Source: Fasciolopsis buskii (taxonomy: Eukaryota; Platyhelminthes; Trematoda; Plagiorchiida; Fasciolidae). From it: a stretch of DNA of 64,000 nt. Made by a program: the position numbers and the translations under genes. Position 1 is the first letter of the stretch; each line of letters opens with the position of its first letter. The DNA lies in the NCBI GenBank assembly GCA_008360955.1, contig LUCM01006857.1, positions 66,731 through 130,730 on the forward strand, written 5' to 3'. This document shows positions 13,733 to 24,717 of the stretch, piece after piece. The notes beneath the pieces were generated by a model. The model saw only the letters and a list, made by a program, of their open reading frames with translations. It was not told the DNA's origin and did no database searches.

Positions 13733-13978
13733 TCACTGACTAAAAGATATCAGGCCCTTTCCGAGAGTTATTGCAGCAATCATTGCATTTAGATCCTCTG
13801 TGCTGCTCATACTTTTGTTCTGCCGATCGGAGAAGTCCGCTTCAAGTTCCTGCTTTAGAATGTTCACTTCTCTCACACTTGAATCAATAGCTCGGTTCGC
13901 CAAATTGATCAACTTCGTCAACTGTTCAGACGGCATGCTAGAAGCTCGATTCATTTGTGAATGACACTGGGTTTCCAA
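13733..13978 (-). CDS. MED8: MED8 exon 3 (terminal)
   Basis: Codes 81 residues plus stop. The acceptor is TTTGTATTTAG|TTGGAA, preceded by a pyrimidine-rich tract. The exon contains a coiled-coil segment (LTKLINLANRAIDSSVREVN) and the C-terminal AITLGKGL motif, then ends ISFSQ-stop. It continues exon 2 in phase 0. Confidence 0.9.
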   Translation of the reverse strand: METQCHSQMNRASSMPSEQLTKLINLANRAIDSSVREVNILKQELEADFSDRQNKSMSSTEDLNAMIAAITLGKGLISFSQ

Positions 13979-16900
13979 CTAAATACAAAAAGAAGAATAA
14001 CAAAAGTGATAAAATGTAAGCGAAAGAATGATAGTTTCCCTTAGAGCTAAGGCATAAGTTCTCAAAAGCACCAAAAACATCTGGAGAAAAACAAACAACC
14101 CAAAGGTTTTGGAGGTTCCTGTTATTCATACCATTACAAAGAGACTGCATCATGCGGCGTGACGGCTTGCGTGCTACCGTGACCAAAGCAACTATTCCGG
14201 TTGATTGTTCTCGAGCCGAAGATCCAATCATGCCTAGAAGGTCAATGGGTAGAGGCCTGACGAAGTAGTCTCCTGGTCCTCCAAGTCGGAGGTTGATCTG
14301 GGTTGACAGCTCAGGCAGAAGAACGAATGGAAGAATAATTGATCCAAGTAGATGGGCTTCCAGTCAGCTGTACCCCGCTGCCTTGCAGTCAGGTTCTTGT
14401 CAGAACCAAAGGCTTCGGTTGGGAACCCTAATTGTTCTTCTGTTTAGCAGCTGGACCCCTAGCAGCACCAGTCCATCAATTTCCACGAGTTACAAGCTTA
14501 CAAATAATTCCATACTGCATCGGTCGTCACGCAGGATAATCAGGGCCGCGCTGCCCATTGCATCGAGCGCAAGTGGGGTGGTTAGTGGTAAGTATGCTAC
14601 TGCTCAGAGTTCCCTCTCTTCTATTCAACCTGTCTCTTCTGTCTCTAACCCAATCTCTTTGCCTCTTCTGCCTACACATAGTGTCCCCACTGATAACAGG
14701 CCTGTTAGTCGCAACAGTTCATTGTCAAATAGTGTAGTAGGTCACATTTTTTCAATCCTCGTCAGCTTCTCAATTTCGGTTCCTTCGGCGTGCGCAATTT
14801 ATTACAGGCTGTCCAACAGGCGTATTTGGCTCTAGTAGTGGACTCACTTTCGATTAGCGTCTTTTGCGTGAGTGAAACACGAATTCAGGATTCGAGTGGA
14901 GTAATTCAACTAACTGCACCCGATGTCTCGTCAAGGTATTTCCTTCACACTTCAGGAGACGAAGCAGCTCAAGCTGTGGGTCAGCGCGGTGTAGGAATAG
15001 TCTTAGGTCAGAAGGCTGAGGCGACCCTTTTAGATTGGATCCCAGATATCAGTCACTTGTGCGCCGTGAGACCGCAGGGATCAGTCGGCGTCCGGAACGA
15101 TGGTAGTGTTAAGCGCAGTTTATTTGTCCTCTCGGCATACGCCCCAACAGACTGCAGCGCTGACACACAAAAAGACGAGTTCTATGACGAACTCGTCACT
15201 CTTGTTCGGAAGAGCAAAGGCTCTGACATTGTGGTGGTGGCAAGTGATTTCAATGCACAAGCTAGACAGCTGAGTGCATCGGAAGGTTGTTTAGGTGGGC
15301 GGTGCGCCTTGTCTGCTCAGCGAGCAAATAATGGACAAAGACATTTCCAGTTTTGTGCAGACGATCGTTTATTCTTATCTAGTACGAATTTCCCACACAG
15401 TTTGCGTCGCACAGCGACTTGGCACTCTAACTCGACAGGAACTTTCAGTCAGATTGACCATATCGCAGTTAGCTACCGTTGGCGCGGTTCTGTCCAGAAC
15501 TGTAGATCATACTGGACCACGTATGTCGAATCGGACCATGCTTTAGTTTTAATGCGATTTTGGCTTCAGCTCAACGGCCATTGACGCAGGCCACAAACGC
15601 GATTGGCTGTCGAACATTTATGCAATTCGGCTGTTCGCAACAGCTATGAGCAGAAACTATTCGATAAACTAAGAACTTCAACGAGCAGCAATGTAGACGC
15701 GCAGTGAGATCGAATTAAGCAGGCTATGCATTTGTCAACAGATTTCGCCTGTGGTCCTAAACCTAGCATTCATCAAAAACACTGGATCTCGCAAGCGTCG
15801 CTGGGTCTAATGTAGCAAAAGCGCCAGCTTTCCAACTGCAAAGAGGTGAATAAGATACGACGACGGTTGCAACGTCAGTTGACGATGAGCCTTAAGAATG
15901 ACTGCGAAAATTGGTGGGTTAAGGTAGCCGAAGAAATGGAAGTGGCGTCCGCTTCAGGTAACAGTCAAAGACTGTTTAAGCTTATACGCGACAGCGGTGT
16001 GCGGCGAACTTCGGTTAGTGAAGTCGTGTGCGATAGGAATAGAGAGTTCATCCATGGTATACAGCAAGGGCTGGACCGTTGGGCTGAGCACTTGAAGGGT
16101 CAGTTTAGCTGGCCACACGTTAACGTATTTAGGCTGACGTCTGCAGCTGCGAATCCTTGGGATGTTTCTGTGGACCCCCAACGGAAATGGAAGTACAGTC
16201 GAATATTCGGCTTCCGTATAGGGGAAATGCAGCCGGGTCTGAGGGACTTCCTCCAGTTCTTTTCAAACTCGGTGGGGAAGCCATAGTGAAATCACGCATG
16301 CCTTTGATTCATGACATTTGGAACAAGGAGAGTATTTCTTTATCGTGGGATGAGTCATTGATTATACCCATCTGTAAGAGGGGCACACGGAGTGACTGTT
16401 GCAATCATTATGGGATTAGTTTAATTCCTATAGTCACTAAGGTATTAGCTTCGATAATGCTGCGCCGTTTGATACCCGTTCGCGAGAGTATTATCCGCGA
16501 ACAGCAGGTCGAGGTTGTATCGACCAGATATTCACTTTTCGCCAAATACTCGAAACGCGCTACACACACAAACACACCGTTACCCTACGATCGCAGTCTT
16601 TCTGGACTTGAAAGGCGCGTTCGACTAAGTCGATTGGACAGCGCTGTTCAGTGCTTTCCACCGGAGTGGTATGTCAGTGAAGTTGACGAACCTATCGCGA
16701 ACATTGTACTTGTATACCTATGGTCACGTGAGGGTATACGGTGAACTATCAGTTTCATTCGAAACGACTAGTGGCGTTCGACAAGGGTGTCTCATCTCTC
16801 CATTCCTGTTCGACTTCGTCATGGACGAGGTGATGGAGGATGCATTAGGAAGTCTCCAGGATGTTAAAATCGAACTTGGAAATGGAGGTAAGCTGTGTGG

Positions 16901-18501
16901 TCTAGATTACGCAGATGATGTCGTATGTCTGTTCTAATCCACAGACCATGCACAATTTGCACTAGACAGACTCTCGAGGTCGGTCGCTCGGTTTGGCATA
17001 CGCTGTTACAAGACTGGACGACATTAGTCTCAAACTTGATACTAGATGAAGAGGAACTAACGACTACGGACCGTTTCACCTACCTTGGTAGCTGCGCGTC
17101 GAAGGAAGGTAGCTCGGCAGTGGAGGTAAACACGTGTATATCCAAGGCTCGGGCAGCTAACGCTGGACTGTACCATTTGTGGCGTCAGCTGGATATTTCA
17201 GTGAAGCTGACGTTCAAAGGTCGTGTGAACTGTGCCGCAGTGTGCCCACTTCTGTTGTACGGTTGCGAGACATGGAATATGCGCGTGGGAGATGTTCCTC
17301 GCTTGGAGGTTTTCGACCACCGATGTCTACGTAGTATGCCTAGGATTGGATGGAGTGACCAGGTGAGTAATGTGGAGGTCAAGGATCTAGTACTAAGTGC
17401 CAATGCTGAGAATACCTTATCTGGGCGTATGAATCTTGGTAGACCACGCCGGATAGGTCACTTGTTGCGTATGGCGAATGCTCGTCTATCATACCGTGCC
17501 TTATTTTGGGGTCCTTCCACAGAATGGAAAAAGCCATGTGGAGGTTAACAGATGAGGTGGCAGCGCGGGATGAGAAAGTTTACAGCGAACTTAGATAAAG
17601 TAGATGTCTCACGCCTTTGTGGTTGGGGTCCGAAAAACCCGTCAACTAGTTAGCTGAAGACACTGAACGATATGGCAGTTAATCGTAAGCAGTGGCGATC
17701 ATGTTATCGTTTTCTATCGAATCAGCATGACAGAAAACGTGCGTTTGTACAGTTACACTGTGTTTCGTGTGTTGGCTATAGCAGCTTCTTATCTTTCTCC
17801 CCCTGTGTCGGTCCACTCCCTGTTCCCCTTGGATGCTCACTCTTCTTATGGGACTCTGCGGAAAGGTAGCGGTCCGTGAGGCTTGCCTATCTGTTTTACG
17901 CTGAACGATGATGTTATTCGTAATTTATTTTGCCCGTTTTTATGAAGATCTTACCGCCAAGCTCGGTTGTCAGAACTTCATGGAAACATTAACAATGTTC
18001 GTTTGGCTTATATTGACTAGAAAGCTAGCTTGATGCCTAACAATACGAAGGATTCGCCGGAAGTAATATTACAAAATAAATCAATTCTAAGGTGAATAAA
18101 CACATTGGAAGCTCACCTTGGGATCTAACTTGGTGCGTAAATACTGGGGTACAGTATCATGGTTGAACAGAGACAAACGCTTTTCGGTTGCCTTGGCCAA
18201 AGATGGATCCGGTTCAGGATTAAGCAATGTAGGTGTTAAAACCAATGTGTGCTCGTTTACGAAACGGTCCGACTCCAGAACTTTCCGTATCTCACTCAGC
18301 TCGGACGCACATAAGGCCAATGTGCTAAGATAGTGTGGCCAGTCGGAATTAGGTCCCTAGTCAAAATTGTGCATTTCTACGGGGAAATGATACCTGAGTG
18401 TCAACCTTGAGTGTCAAATCTGCCACTTTTTGTCTTAATTTATAAACGGCGTTGTACAACGTCTTGACGCTTTCCATCTGGCGCTTTTCTGCGGCCTGCA
18501 T
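13733..18501 (-). CDS. MED8: Mediator complex subunit 8 (complete, three exons)
   Basis: Joined exons 18501-18394, 18356-18117 and 13978-13733 give a 197-residue protein. MED8 is a head-module subunit of Mediator, which links transcription factors to RNA polymerase II in the nucleus. Family landmarks are all present in order: a short N-terminal helix (residues 1-36); the WPHYLSTLALCASELSEIRK segment that corresponds to the family's WPSVL...LNTLNKVL helix; the signature HDTVPQYLRTKLDP (102-115), close to the vertebrate HEVVPDHLRTKPDP; a coiled-coil region (130-165); and a C-terminal LNAMIAAITLGKGL (179-192) matching LVAAVAFGKGL. All introns are phase 0 with GT..AG ends. The protein is shorter than the human one (about 268 aa), mainly because the low-complexity tail is missing. 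Intron 1 is only 37 nt; intron 2 is 4138 nt and holds an antisense RTE LINE. Vertebrate sequence is recalled, not searched. Confidence 0.93.
14790..15584 (+). pseudogene. RTE endonuclease domain (copy A)
   Basis: An open 264-residue frame with the apurinic-endonuclease-like motifs of RTE elements: SETRIQD (catalytic Glu), YAPTDCSADTQKDEFYDEL, the DFNAQ block, QIDHIAVSYRWRG and ESDHALV (the SDH motif). In a live element the endonuclease nicks target DNA to prime reverse transcription. True coding probably begins upstream of the first ATG, because the N-terminal block (FGVRNLLQAV) extends to the left. The frame stops at LQLNGH, where a live element would continue into the RT. The domain itself looks intact. 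Confidence 0.85.
15846..17869 (+). pseudogene. RTE reverse transcriptase region (copy A), broken
   Basis: Pieces in successive frames: linker (15846-16255); RT fingers with LPPVLFKLGGEAI, GISLIPIVTKVLASIMLRR (about 16250-16505); palm with VFLDLKGAFD then a stop (16590-16628); GVRQGCLISPFLFDF and the catalytic LDYADDVV (16770-16925); thumb with FTYLGSC, LLYGCETW, DHRCLR (17060-17330); and QWRSCYRF near the end. The YADD catalytic box is preserved, but at least two stops and two frameshifts destroy continuity, and copy A has an extra 16 bp deletion after the REQQ block. B and C still read REQQARFCPGRGCIDQI there. Confidence 0.85.
18117..18356 (-). CDS. MED8: MED8 exon 2
   Basis: Exactly 80 codons between acceptor CTAG|GGACCT and donor AAG|GTGAGC. 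It starts GPNSDWPHYL and ends YLRTKLDPK, and holds the most conserved part of the family, the VPxxLRTKxDP signature. There is no in-frame ATG at its left end, which shows that it needs the upstream exon. Confidence 0.92.
18394..18501 (-). CDS. MED8: MED8 exon 1 (coding part)
   Basis: Codes 36 residues beginning MQAAEKRQMESVKTLYNAVY. The ATG at 18501-18499 is the first in the exon and follows an AG acceptor 18 nt upstream. The exon ends CAG|GTATCA at 18394/18393, phase 0. It is too short to stand out as an open frame, but the next exon completes the MED8 N-terminal helix in register. Confidence 0.85.
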
Positions 18502-18522
18502 TGTATCGCATCACAATATCTG
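18502..18522 (-). other. MED8 5' acceptor site immediately upstream of the start codon
   Basis: On the minus strand a T-rich tract ending TTTTGTTTCAG sits 18 nt before the MED8 ATG. So the mature 5' end begins either after an upstream non-coding exon or after trans-splicing of a spliced leader, which flatworms are known to use. No upstream exon can be identified from sequence alone. Confidence 0.6.
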
Positions 18523-19085
18523 AAACAAAAAATTAAAAGCAAAAAAAGAATTGGGTTAATTTTTTTTGTTCCAACTTGGGTTCTTATTTTTTTATGAAAC
18601 CGGGTGATGAGGGAAATTTCTCCCATTCCGATTGAGACCAATGAATTCATTGATGTTACAATGCCCAATGCAATTTAGTGTCTTGAGTAAGTTTCACCAG
18701 ATAGGCTACAACAAATCTGGAAATTTTTCATGTTTTTAGGAATAAACAAATGCTACTTCCAGCCGGTAGCATTAAACTGATGACAAAACTCTACGGAATA
18801 AGAATTCACGGTAGTTTGCCATTCAGGAGAATGGAGATAACATGCAAAAATTGATTTATCAGGAAATGTTCTCACGAAAGGAATAGTAAAACATGTTTCA
18901 AATGATCCAGTTATTACGAATTTTCACAACCACTAACCTTACACTAAAGTGCTGCCTCGTAGAGTCGAACAATAGTGAAACCGTAAGATCGAATCAAGAG
19001 AACCAGAGAAGCAGAAACATTTCGAGTGAATGGGTACCATTAAATACGGCATTTTACCATATTGCTTAAGCTATCGAAACATTGC
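18523..19085. other. Upstream flank of MED8, nothing recognised
   Basis: AT-rich sequence between the MED8 5' acceptor and the first plus-strand RTE remnant. It probably contains the MED8 promoter. No TATA box, CpG cluster or divergent gene could be supported. Confidence 0.4.
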
Positions 19086-20050
19086 GTTGTACGAGCCTCT
19101 GCCGCCTACCTCCGGTTCTTGCCGGAACCAAAGGTTTTGGTCGAGAACCCTAACCGTTCTACCGCAGGGCGGATGACGCCCTAGAAACATCTGTCCGCCA
19201 GCTCCAATGAACAACACAGGGCGTCGAGCGAGATAATCGGGACTGCGCTGCCTGTTGCAACCGGCAAAATGGGGTGGTGATGAGCGGCCTACTGCTTAGA
19301 GTTCTCTCTATTATTCAACCCTTGTGTTCTGTCTCTAATCGTCTATCTCTGCTCGCGCTGCTCACCATCGATTGGTCATCGCTACTACAAACTTCAGACG
19401 CTCCAATCTCTGGTGCACCATCTAGTGTGCGCCGTTTTTGAGTCAATAATGGACTCAGATTGACTGACTCGATCACTCACCAACAGTGCGACTGTTCACA
19501 ACACTGCTGGTTGTAGTGGAGCACTCTTGGCGCTGATCGCGCGACAGTGTACACCAAATTCACAATTTGCCTTGGTTAGCGCCCGAAATGCACCTTGCGG
19601 CGTCAATCGGACTGTAAACAGCTGTCTTGCCCAACTCGCCCATTAATTTGCTAGAACGTGCTAGCTGAAAAGCTAGCACTGATTCCACTTAACGAAGGCA
19701 CCGATTACCGGTCGCTTATCAAGAGGCCTTTCTATTCTGTTGGTTCGGTGACGTGGCCTAACCGGTGGCAGACACTGGAATTTTACTGAACATCTGTACG
19801 TTCTTGACGCAGACCAGCCCGTCCAGGCTGGCTCGAAACGCGACGTTAACTCAATGTAAGCTTACGTTGGGATAAAGAGATCTGGTGGTATCACTGCGCA
19901 TTAGAGGAGAAACGTGCTGCCTTCATGGGAAATTCCCAAAAGTTGTTTCATCTCACCCGAGCTAGCGATAGGAAAGCATTGAGTGTGATCGAAACGATTT
20001 GTGAAGCGGATGGTTCGTCTATCCACAATCAACAGCTGAGAAGAACACTC
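19086..20050 (+). mobile_element. Old, decayed RTE LINE fragment
   Basis: Collinear with copy A but much more diverged. The stretch at 19110-19360 (CCGGTTCTTGCCGGAACCAA, then the block with TACTGCTTAGAGTT and TCTGTCTCTAATC) matches copy A at 14384-14670. The stretch at 19870-20040 translates to a linker (EEKRAAFMGNSQKLFHLTRA, then VIETICEADGSSIHNQQL) equivalent to the copy A linker at 15930-16070. The endonuclease region between is barely recognisable. The copy ends where gypsy sequence begins. Confidence 0.7.
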
Positions 20051-20119
20051 AAATATAATTTAGCATTTGTGTACTGGCATATTATTACGACTTTTTGAAA
20101 CGTTACAAATCTTTTGGAA

Positions 20120-20790
20120 TCCCAAATAGTGATGTCAAACCTGCTCATTCTCTCTCCTTGTGATGTAACAACTAAACACATCAAATCATCATCTTTTAAG
20201 AATTTACTGCCCAATTTTAAACGTAGTCCAACAAAATCGCGAGATCATACACCCGATGATGAGAAATTCATTCAATCAGAAATGCAAAAACTTAGAAGGC
20301 ACCATCGAAAAGTTAACCTTGTTATGCCGCGGCCAATTCATCTTAACGACCAATGGACGAGATAAAAGACACGATCGTTGACCACAGTCAAACTACCAGT
20401 TAGTACACGCTGCTAGACGCCTATACATTATCGGAATGGACGGAATAGTATCCGAAGTATCGCGACATACCGTTTTTGACGCGTACCACCAGACTGTCAT
20501 TGCAAAACAAGATCGCCTATGCACTGCTTCTTAAGCAGGATGTCATATGGAGCGACCAACGGCGTCGCTTGCTCTCAGCGTGCTATCAACAGAATTTTTC
20601 AAGACGGAAACCTGGCGGAAACTTTGCCTACAGCGATTATTTCCGTGTGTGAAACAAACTAGGAAGGTCAGGAAAAGACTGACCAACTTTATGAACGCAG
20701 AAATTTGGGTTCGCACTGAACAAAGAGAAGATCATCATAGATGTCGAACAACTGGGACTCCTGAGTTATGAAGTCCCTCGCGGAATGATG
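20120..20790 (+). mobile_element. Ty3/gypsy pol remnant (protease-RT linker to RT)
   Basis: Plus-strand translations in several frames follow gypsy pol: HTPDDEKFIQSEMQKL (about 20250-20290), YTLLDAYTLSE (20403-20435), a block resembling TNGVACSQRAINRIFQDG (20555-20615), and ALNKEKIIIDVEQLGLL (20710-20765). The catalytic palm motif between them is lost. It is heavily frameshifted, with no LTR attached on either side. It lies directly upstream of a gypsy leader sequence, so this is a separate, older fragment and not the start of element I. Confidence 0.75.
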
Positions 20791-20814
20791 AATCATGACT
20801 CGCGTTAAAAGACT

Positions 20815-20989
20815 GCAACCTTTGTTTATTCTTTATTATACATCCGTCATATGGCTGTCTTTTTTAATTTCAGTCATTGTACGATTTTACTAGCTGAGTA
20901 GAGCGTTCTATTTCGACTCATTGTCGTGCCTTCCGATGTTGTGTCCGAACACTTACACATCAATTTAATCAACTAGTATAAAAGAAAAC
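20815..20989 (+). repeat. Gypsy leader sequence, copy 1
   Basis: Untranslated sequence just upstream of gag. It is similar to 27888-28030: both contain TTTATTCTTTA/TTCG, ATATGGCTGTC/ATATGGTTGTC, TTTCAGTCATTGTACGATTTT, CTAGCTGAGTA and GTCGTGCCTTCC/GCCGTGCTTTCC in the same order. It probably spans the end of a 5' LTR and the primer-binding leader, but no clear tRNA primer-binding site was identified. Confidence 0.55.
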
Positions 20990-21800
20990 ATGGATCGTTA
21001 CTTATGCCCAGACAACTTTGATAGGGATTTCAATGCTCCTGATGTGCCAAAACAGCGGGTTTATTGGTTACGTATCTTCACCACTTTTCTGAAACGGACG
21101 GCCGACAAGCTGGGATGCTTATTAATTTCCTCTCTCCACACGCCTACGAATTTGTTTCCGAATGTCAGACTTTCGACAGTAATATTAAGACGTTACACTC
21201 CATATACGTTCGCCCCACAAATTTTGTATTCGCTCGTTATCTTCTTGCCACGTCGAAACAAGAAACTGGGCAGAATATTGATCAGTTCGTACAAAACAGC
21301 AAAGCATACGCAAAGAATTAAGACATTCGACCGGTCACCACTGAGGAATACTGCGATGATACGATACCGGGTCGTTGTCCAACTCTATTCGAACAAGATT
21401 CTTGGAGCAGCCCAACCTGGATCTGCAAACGTCAGACAATATGGCCAGATAATTGGAGGCGGCTCAGAAACAATCCCAATGGTATACCAAAGAGAATACT
21501 TCGTGTCCTGTTACTCCGATGTACCGTGTTTTTGTATCGCGGTCTGGTAGACCGTCAAGCGAAGCGAAAACAACACACAGAGCTGTTATTTCTGCGGCTA
21601 TCCTAAACATCCTCGCTCTAAGCCTCTCGCTAAAAATGCCGTTTGTAAGGCTTACGAAGAACGGGCCATTTTGGAACGAGTATACAAGTCGAAACCAACA
21701 CTTTCAACCATCACATCTGCTGCCTACCCGCTACTATCCTTCGCCTCGACAGCTGCAACTCGCCCTTGGCTGCATGGGGCGCATACGATGTTGAACTAGG
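20990..21800 (+). pseudogene. Gypsy gag with degenerate zinc knuckle
   Basis: Begins MDRYLCPDNFDRDFNAPDVP and continues in alternate frames as LINFLSPHAYEFVSECQTFD and VFARYLLATSKQETGQNIDQ, a pattern typical of gypsy gag capsid (residues up to about 110). EAAQKQSQWYTKEN follows near 21455. A zinc-knuckle region starts at 21584 with CYFCGYPKHPRS, but the second knuckle reads CKAYEERAILERVY, having lost its expected Cys, His and final Cys. Two or more frameshifts separate the parts. Confidence 0.75.
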
Positions 21801-22205
21801 AGTTCCGATAGGTACACCTCTCAATCAGTCGTAAACTTATATCGCTGGGACGTTTTGCAGTGCGATTCGCAAATAACGATGGCATCCACGTCTCTGCCCT
21901 GTAACATCACCGGGGAATCGCGTGGCGACCATTCGCTACCAAAACGCGTCCTATGAAAACACCAGACTTTCAGGCATGAGCGGCCTCTGTGGTGATACCT
22001 TGCTTGGCCACTTCCTCGGACAACAAGACAAAATGGAAATACCGTAGGCGGCGAACGCGGTACGCTTCTACTGTACGATCTGGACGCTTCTAAAGTGCAA
22101 TATCCTACATTTCCTGCTTGCATGTAAACTGACTGCAAGACTATTGTCACCAAGACTCGCAGATTTTCTGATGGGGGTGAACGCTTCATCCGTTCGGAAA
22201 TAAAA
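21800..22205 (+). pseudogene. Gypsy protease and N-terminal RT fragment
   Basis: The frame beginning SSDRYTSQSVVNLYRW (about 21805) followed by QITMASTSLPCNITG corresponds to the aspartic protease; the DSG active-site motif is damaged. LLGHFLGQQDKMEIP and, after a frameshift, GGERGTLLLYDL follow. The last recognised gypsy block, VTKTRRFSDGGERFIRSEIK, ends at about 22202, just before the RTE copy B junction. Confidence 0.7.
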
Positions 22206-22212
22206 CACCACT

Positions 22213-23661
22213 ATTCCATGTATCGCGACCGTACAACAGAAGTGAGCACACTGCGGCACAGTTCACACGACCTTTGAACGTCAGCTTCACTGAAATATCC
22301 AGCTGACGCCACAAATGGTACAGTCCAGCGTTAGCTGCCCGAGCCTTGGATATACACGTGTTTACCTCCACTGCCGAGCTACCTTCCTTCGACGCGCAGC
22401 TACCAAGGTAGGTGAAACGGTCCGTAGTCGTTAGTTCCTCTTCATCTAGTATCAAGTTTGAGACTAATGTCGTCCAGTCTTGTAACAGCGTATGCCAAAC
22501 CGAGCGACCGACCTCGAGAGTCTGTCTAGTGCAAATTGTGCATGGTCTGTGGATTAGAACAGACATACGACATCATCTGCGTAATCTAGACCACACAGCT
22601 TACTTCCATTTCCAAGTTCGATTTTAACATCCTGGAGACTTCCTAATGCATCCTCCATCACCTCGTCCATGACGAAGTCGAACAGGAATGGAGAGATGAG
22701 ACACCCTTGTCGAACGCCACTAGTCGTTTCGAATGAAACTGATAGTTCACCGTATACCCTCACGTGACCATAGGTATACAAGTACAATGTTCGCGATAGG
22801 TTCGTCAACTTCACTGACATACCACTCCGGTGGAAAGCACTGAACAGCGCTGTCCAATCGACTTAGTCGAACGCGCCTTTCAAGTCCAGAAAGACTGCGA
22901 TCGTAGGGTAACGGTGTGTTTGTGTGTGTAGCGCGTTTCGAGTAATTGGCGAAAAGTGAATATCTGGTCGATACAACCTCGACCTGGACAGAATCTGGCC
23001 TGCTGTTCGCGGATAATACTCTCGCGAACGGGTATCAAACGGCGCAGCATTATCGAAGCTAATACCTTAGTGACTATAGGAATTAAACTAATCCCATAAT
23101 GATTGCAACAGTCACTCCGTGTGCCCCTCTTACAGATGGGTATAATCAATGACTCATCCCACGATAAAGAAATACTCTCCTTGTTCCAAATGTCATGAAT
23201 CAAAGGCATGCGTGATTTCACTATGGCTTCCCCACCGAGTTTGAAAAGAACTGGAGGAAGTCCCTCAGACCCGGCTGCATTTCCCCTATACGGAAGCCGA
23301 ATATTCGACTGTACTTCCATTTCCGTTGGGGGTCCACAGAAACATCCCAAGGATTCGCAGCTGCAGACGTCAGCCTAAATACGTTAACGTGTGGCCAGCT
23401 AAACTGACCCTTCAAGTGCTCAGCCCAACGGTCCAGCCCTTGCTGTATACCATGGATGAACTCTCTATTCCTATCGCACACGACTTCACTAACCGAAGTT
23501 CGCCGCACACCGCTGTCGCGTATAAGCTTAAACAGTCTTTGACTGTTACCTGAAGCGGACGCCACTTCCATTTCTTCGGCTACCTTAACCCACCAATTTT
23601 CGCAGTCATTCTTAAGGCTCATCGTCAACTGACGTTGCAACCGTCGTCGTATCTTATTCAC
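22213..23661 (-). pseudogene. RTE reverse transcriptase region (copy B), broken and 3'-truncated
   Basis: Carries the linker (23661-23221) and RT fingers through REQQARFCPGRGCIDQIFTF, then the same frame loss as copies A and C after THKHTVTLR. The palm contains LDYADDVV near 22570. The thumb is cut off at LLYGRDTWNS, where A and C read LLYGCETWN and continue. One private change, NGSKLCG for NGGKLCG, is visible. Confidence 0.85.
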
Positions 23662-23922
23662 CTCTTTGCAGTTGGAAAGCTGGCGCTTTTGCTACATTAG
23701 ACCCAGCGACGCTTGCGAGATCCAGTGTTTTTGATGAATGCTAGGTTTAGGACCACAGGCGAAATCTGTTGACAAATGCATAGCCTGCTTAATTCGATCT
23801 CACTGCGCGTCTACATTGCTGCTCGTTGAAGTTCTTAGTTTATCGAATAGTTTCTGCTCATAGCTGTTGCGAACAGCCGAATTGCATAAATGTTCGACAG
23901 CCAATCGCGTTTGTGGCCTGCG

Positions 23923-24717
23923 TCAATGGCCGTTGAGCTGAAGCCAAAATCGCATTAAAACTAAAGCATGGTCCGATTCGACATACGTGGTCCAGTATGA
24001 TCTACAGTTCTGGACAGAACCGCGCCAACGGTAGCTAACTGCGATATGGTCAATCTGACTGAAAGTTCCTGTCGAGTTAGAGTGCCAAGTCGCTGTGCGA
24101 CGCAAACTGTGTGGGAAATTCGTACTAGATAAGAATAAACGATCGTCTGCACAAAACTGGAAATGTCTTTGTCCATTATTTGCTCGCTGAGCAGACAAGG
24201 CGCACCGCCCACCTAAACAACCTTCCGATGCACTCAGCTGTCTAGCTTGTGCATTGAAATCACTTGCCACCACCACAATGTCAGAGCCTTTGCTCTTCCG
24301 AACAAGAGTGACGAGTTCGTCATAGAACTCGTCTTTTTGTGTGTCAGCGCTGCAGTCTGTTGGGGCGTATGCCGAGAGGACAAATAAACTGCGCTTAACA
24401 CTACCATCGTTCCGGACGCCGACTGATCCCTGCGGTCTCACGGCGCACAAGTGACTGATATCTGGGATCCAATCTAAAAGGGTCGCCTCAGCCTTCTGAC
24501 CTAAGACTATTCCTACACCGCGCTGACCCACAGCTTGAGCTGCTTCGTCTCCTGAAGTGTGAAGGAAATACCTTGACGAGACATCGGGTGCAGTTAGTTG
24601 AATTACTCCACTCGAATCCTGAATTCGTGTTTCACTCACGCAAAAGACGCTAATCGAAAGTGAGTCCACTACTAGAGCCAAATACGCCTGTTGGACAGCC
24701 TGTAATAAATTGCGCAC
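23923..24717 (-). pseudogene. RTE endonuclease domain (copy B)
   Basis: The 264-residue frame translates identically to that of copy A, including SETRIQD, DFNAQ, QIDHIAVSYRWRG and ESDHALV, and ends at the same stop after LQLNGH. Identical protein over this length between two copies means very recent common origin. Confidence 0.88.

Larger units (their letters stand above)
14214..17913 (+). mobile_element. RTE-type LINE, copy A, in MED8 intron 2
   Basis: A 3.7 kb non-LTR retrotransposon, antisense to MED8. Order: 5' region (14214-14790), APE-type endonuclease (14790-15584), linker and RT (15846-17548), C-terminal domain (17672-17869) and a 3' end TTTTACGCTGAACGATGATG, a short GAT-type tail typical of RTE elements. 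Comparison with copy B shows that A is 5'-truncated: homology starts at AGCCGAAGATCC, whereas B and an old copy near 33.4 kb extend further. The reading frame is broken by stops at 15582, 15705, 15813, 16626 and 16935 and by frame changes near 16255 and 17005. Copies B and C have the same breaks. A alone also lacks 16 bp near 16507. No clear target-site duplication was found. It is not capable of autonomous movement. Confidence 0.9.
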
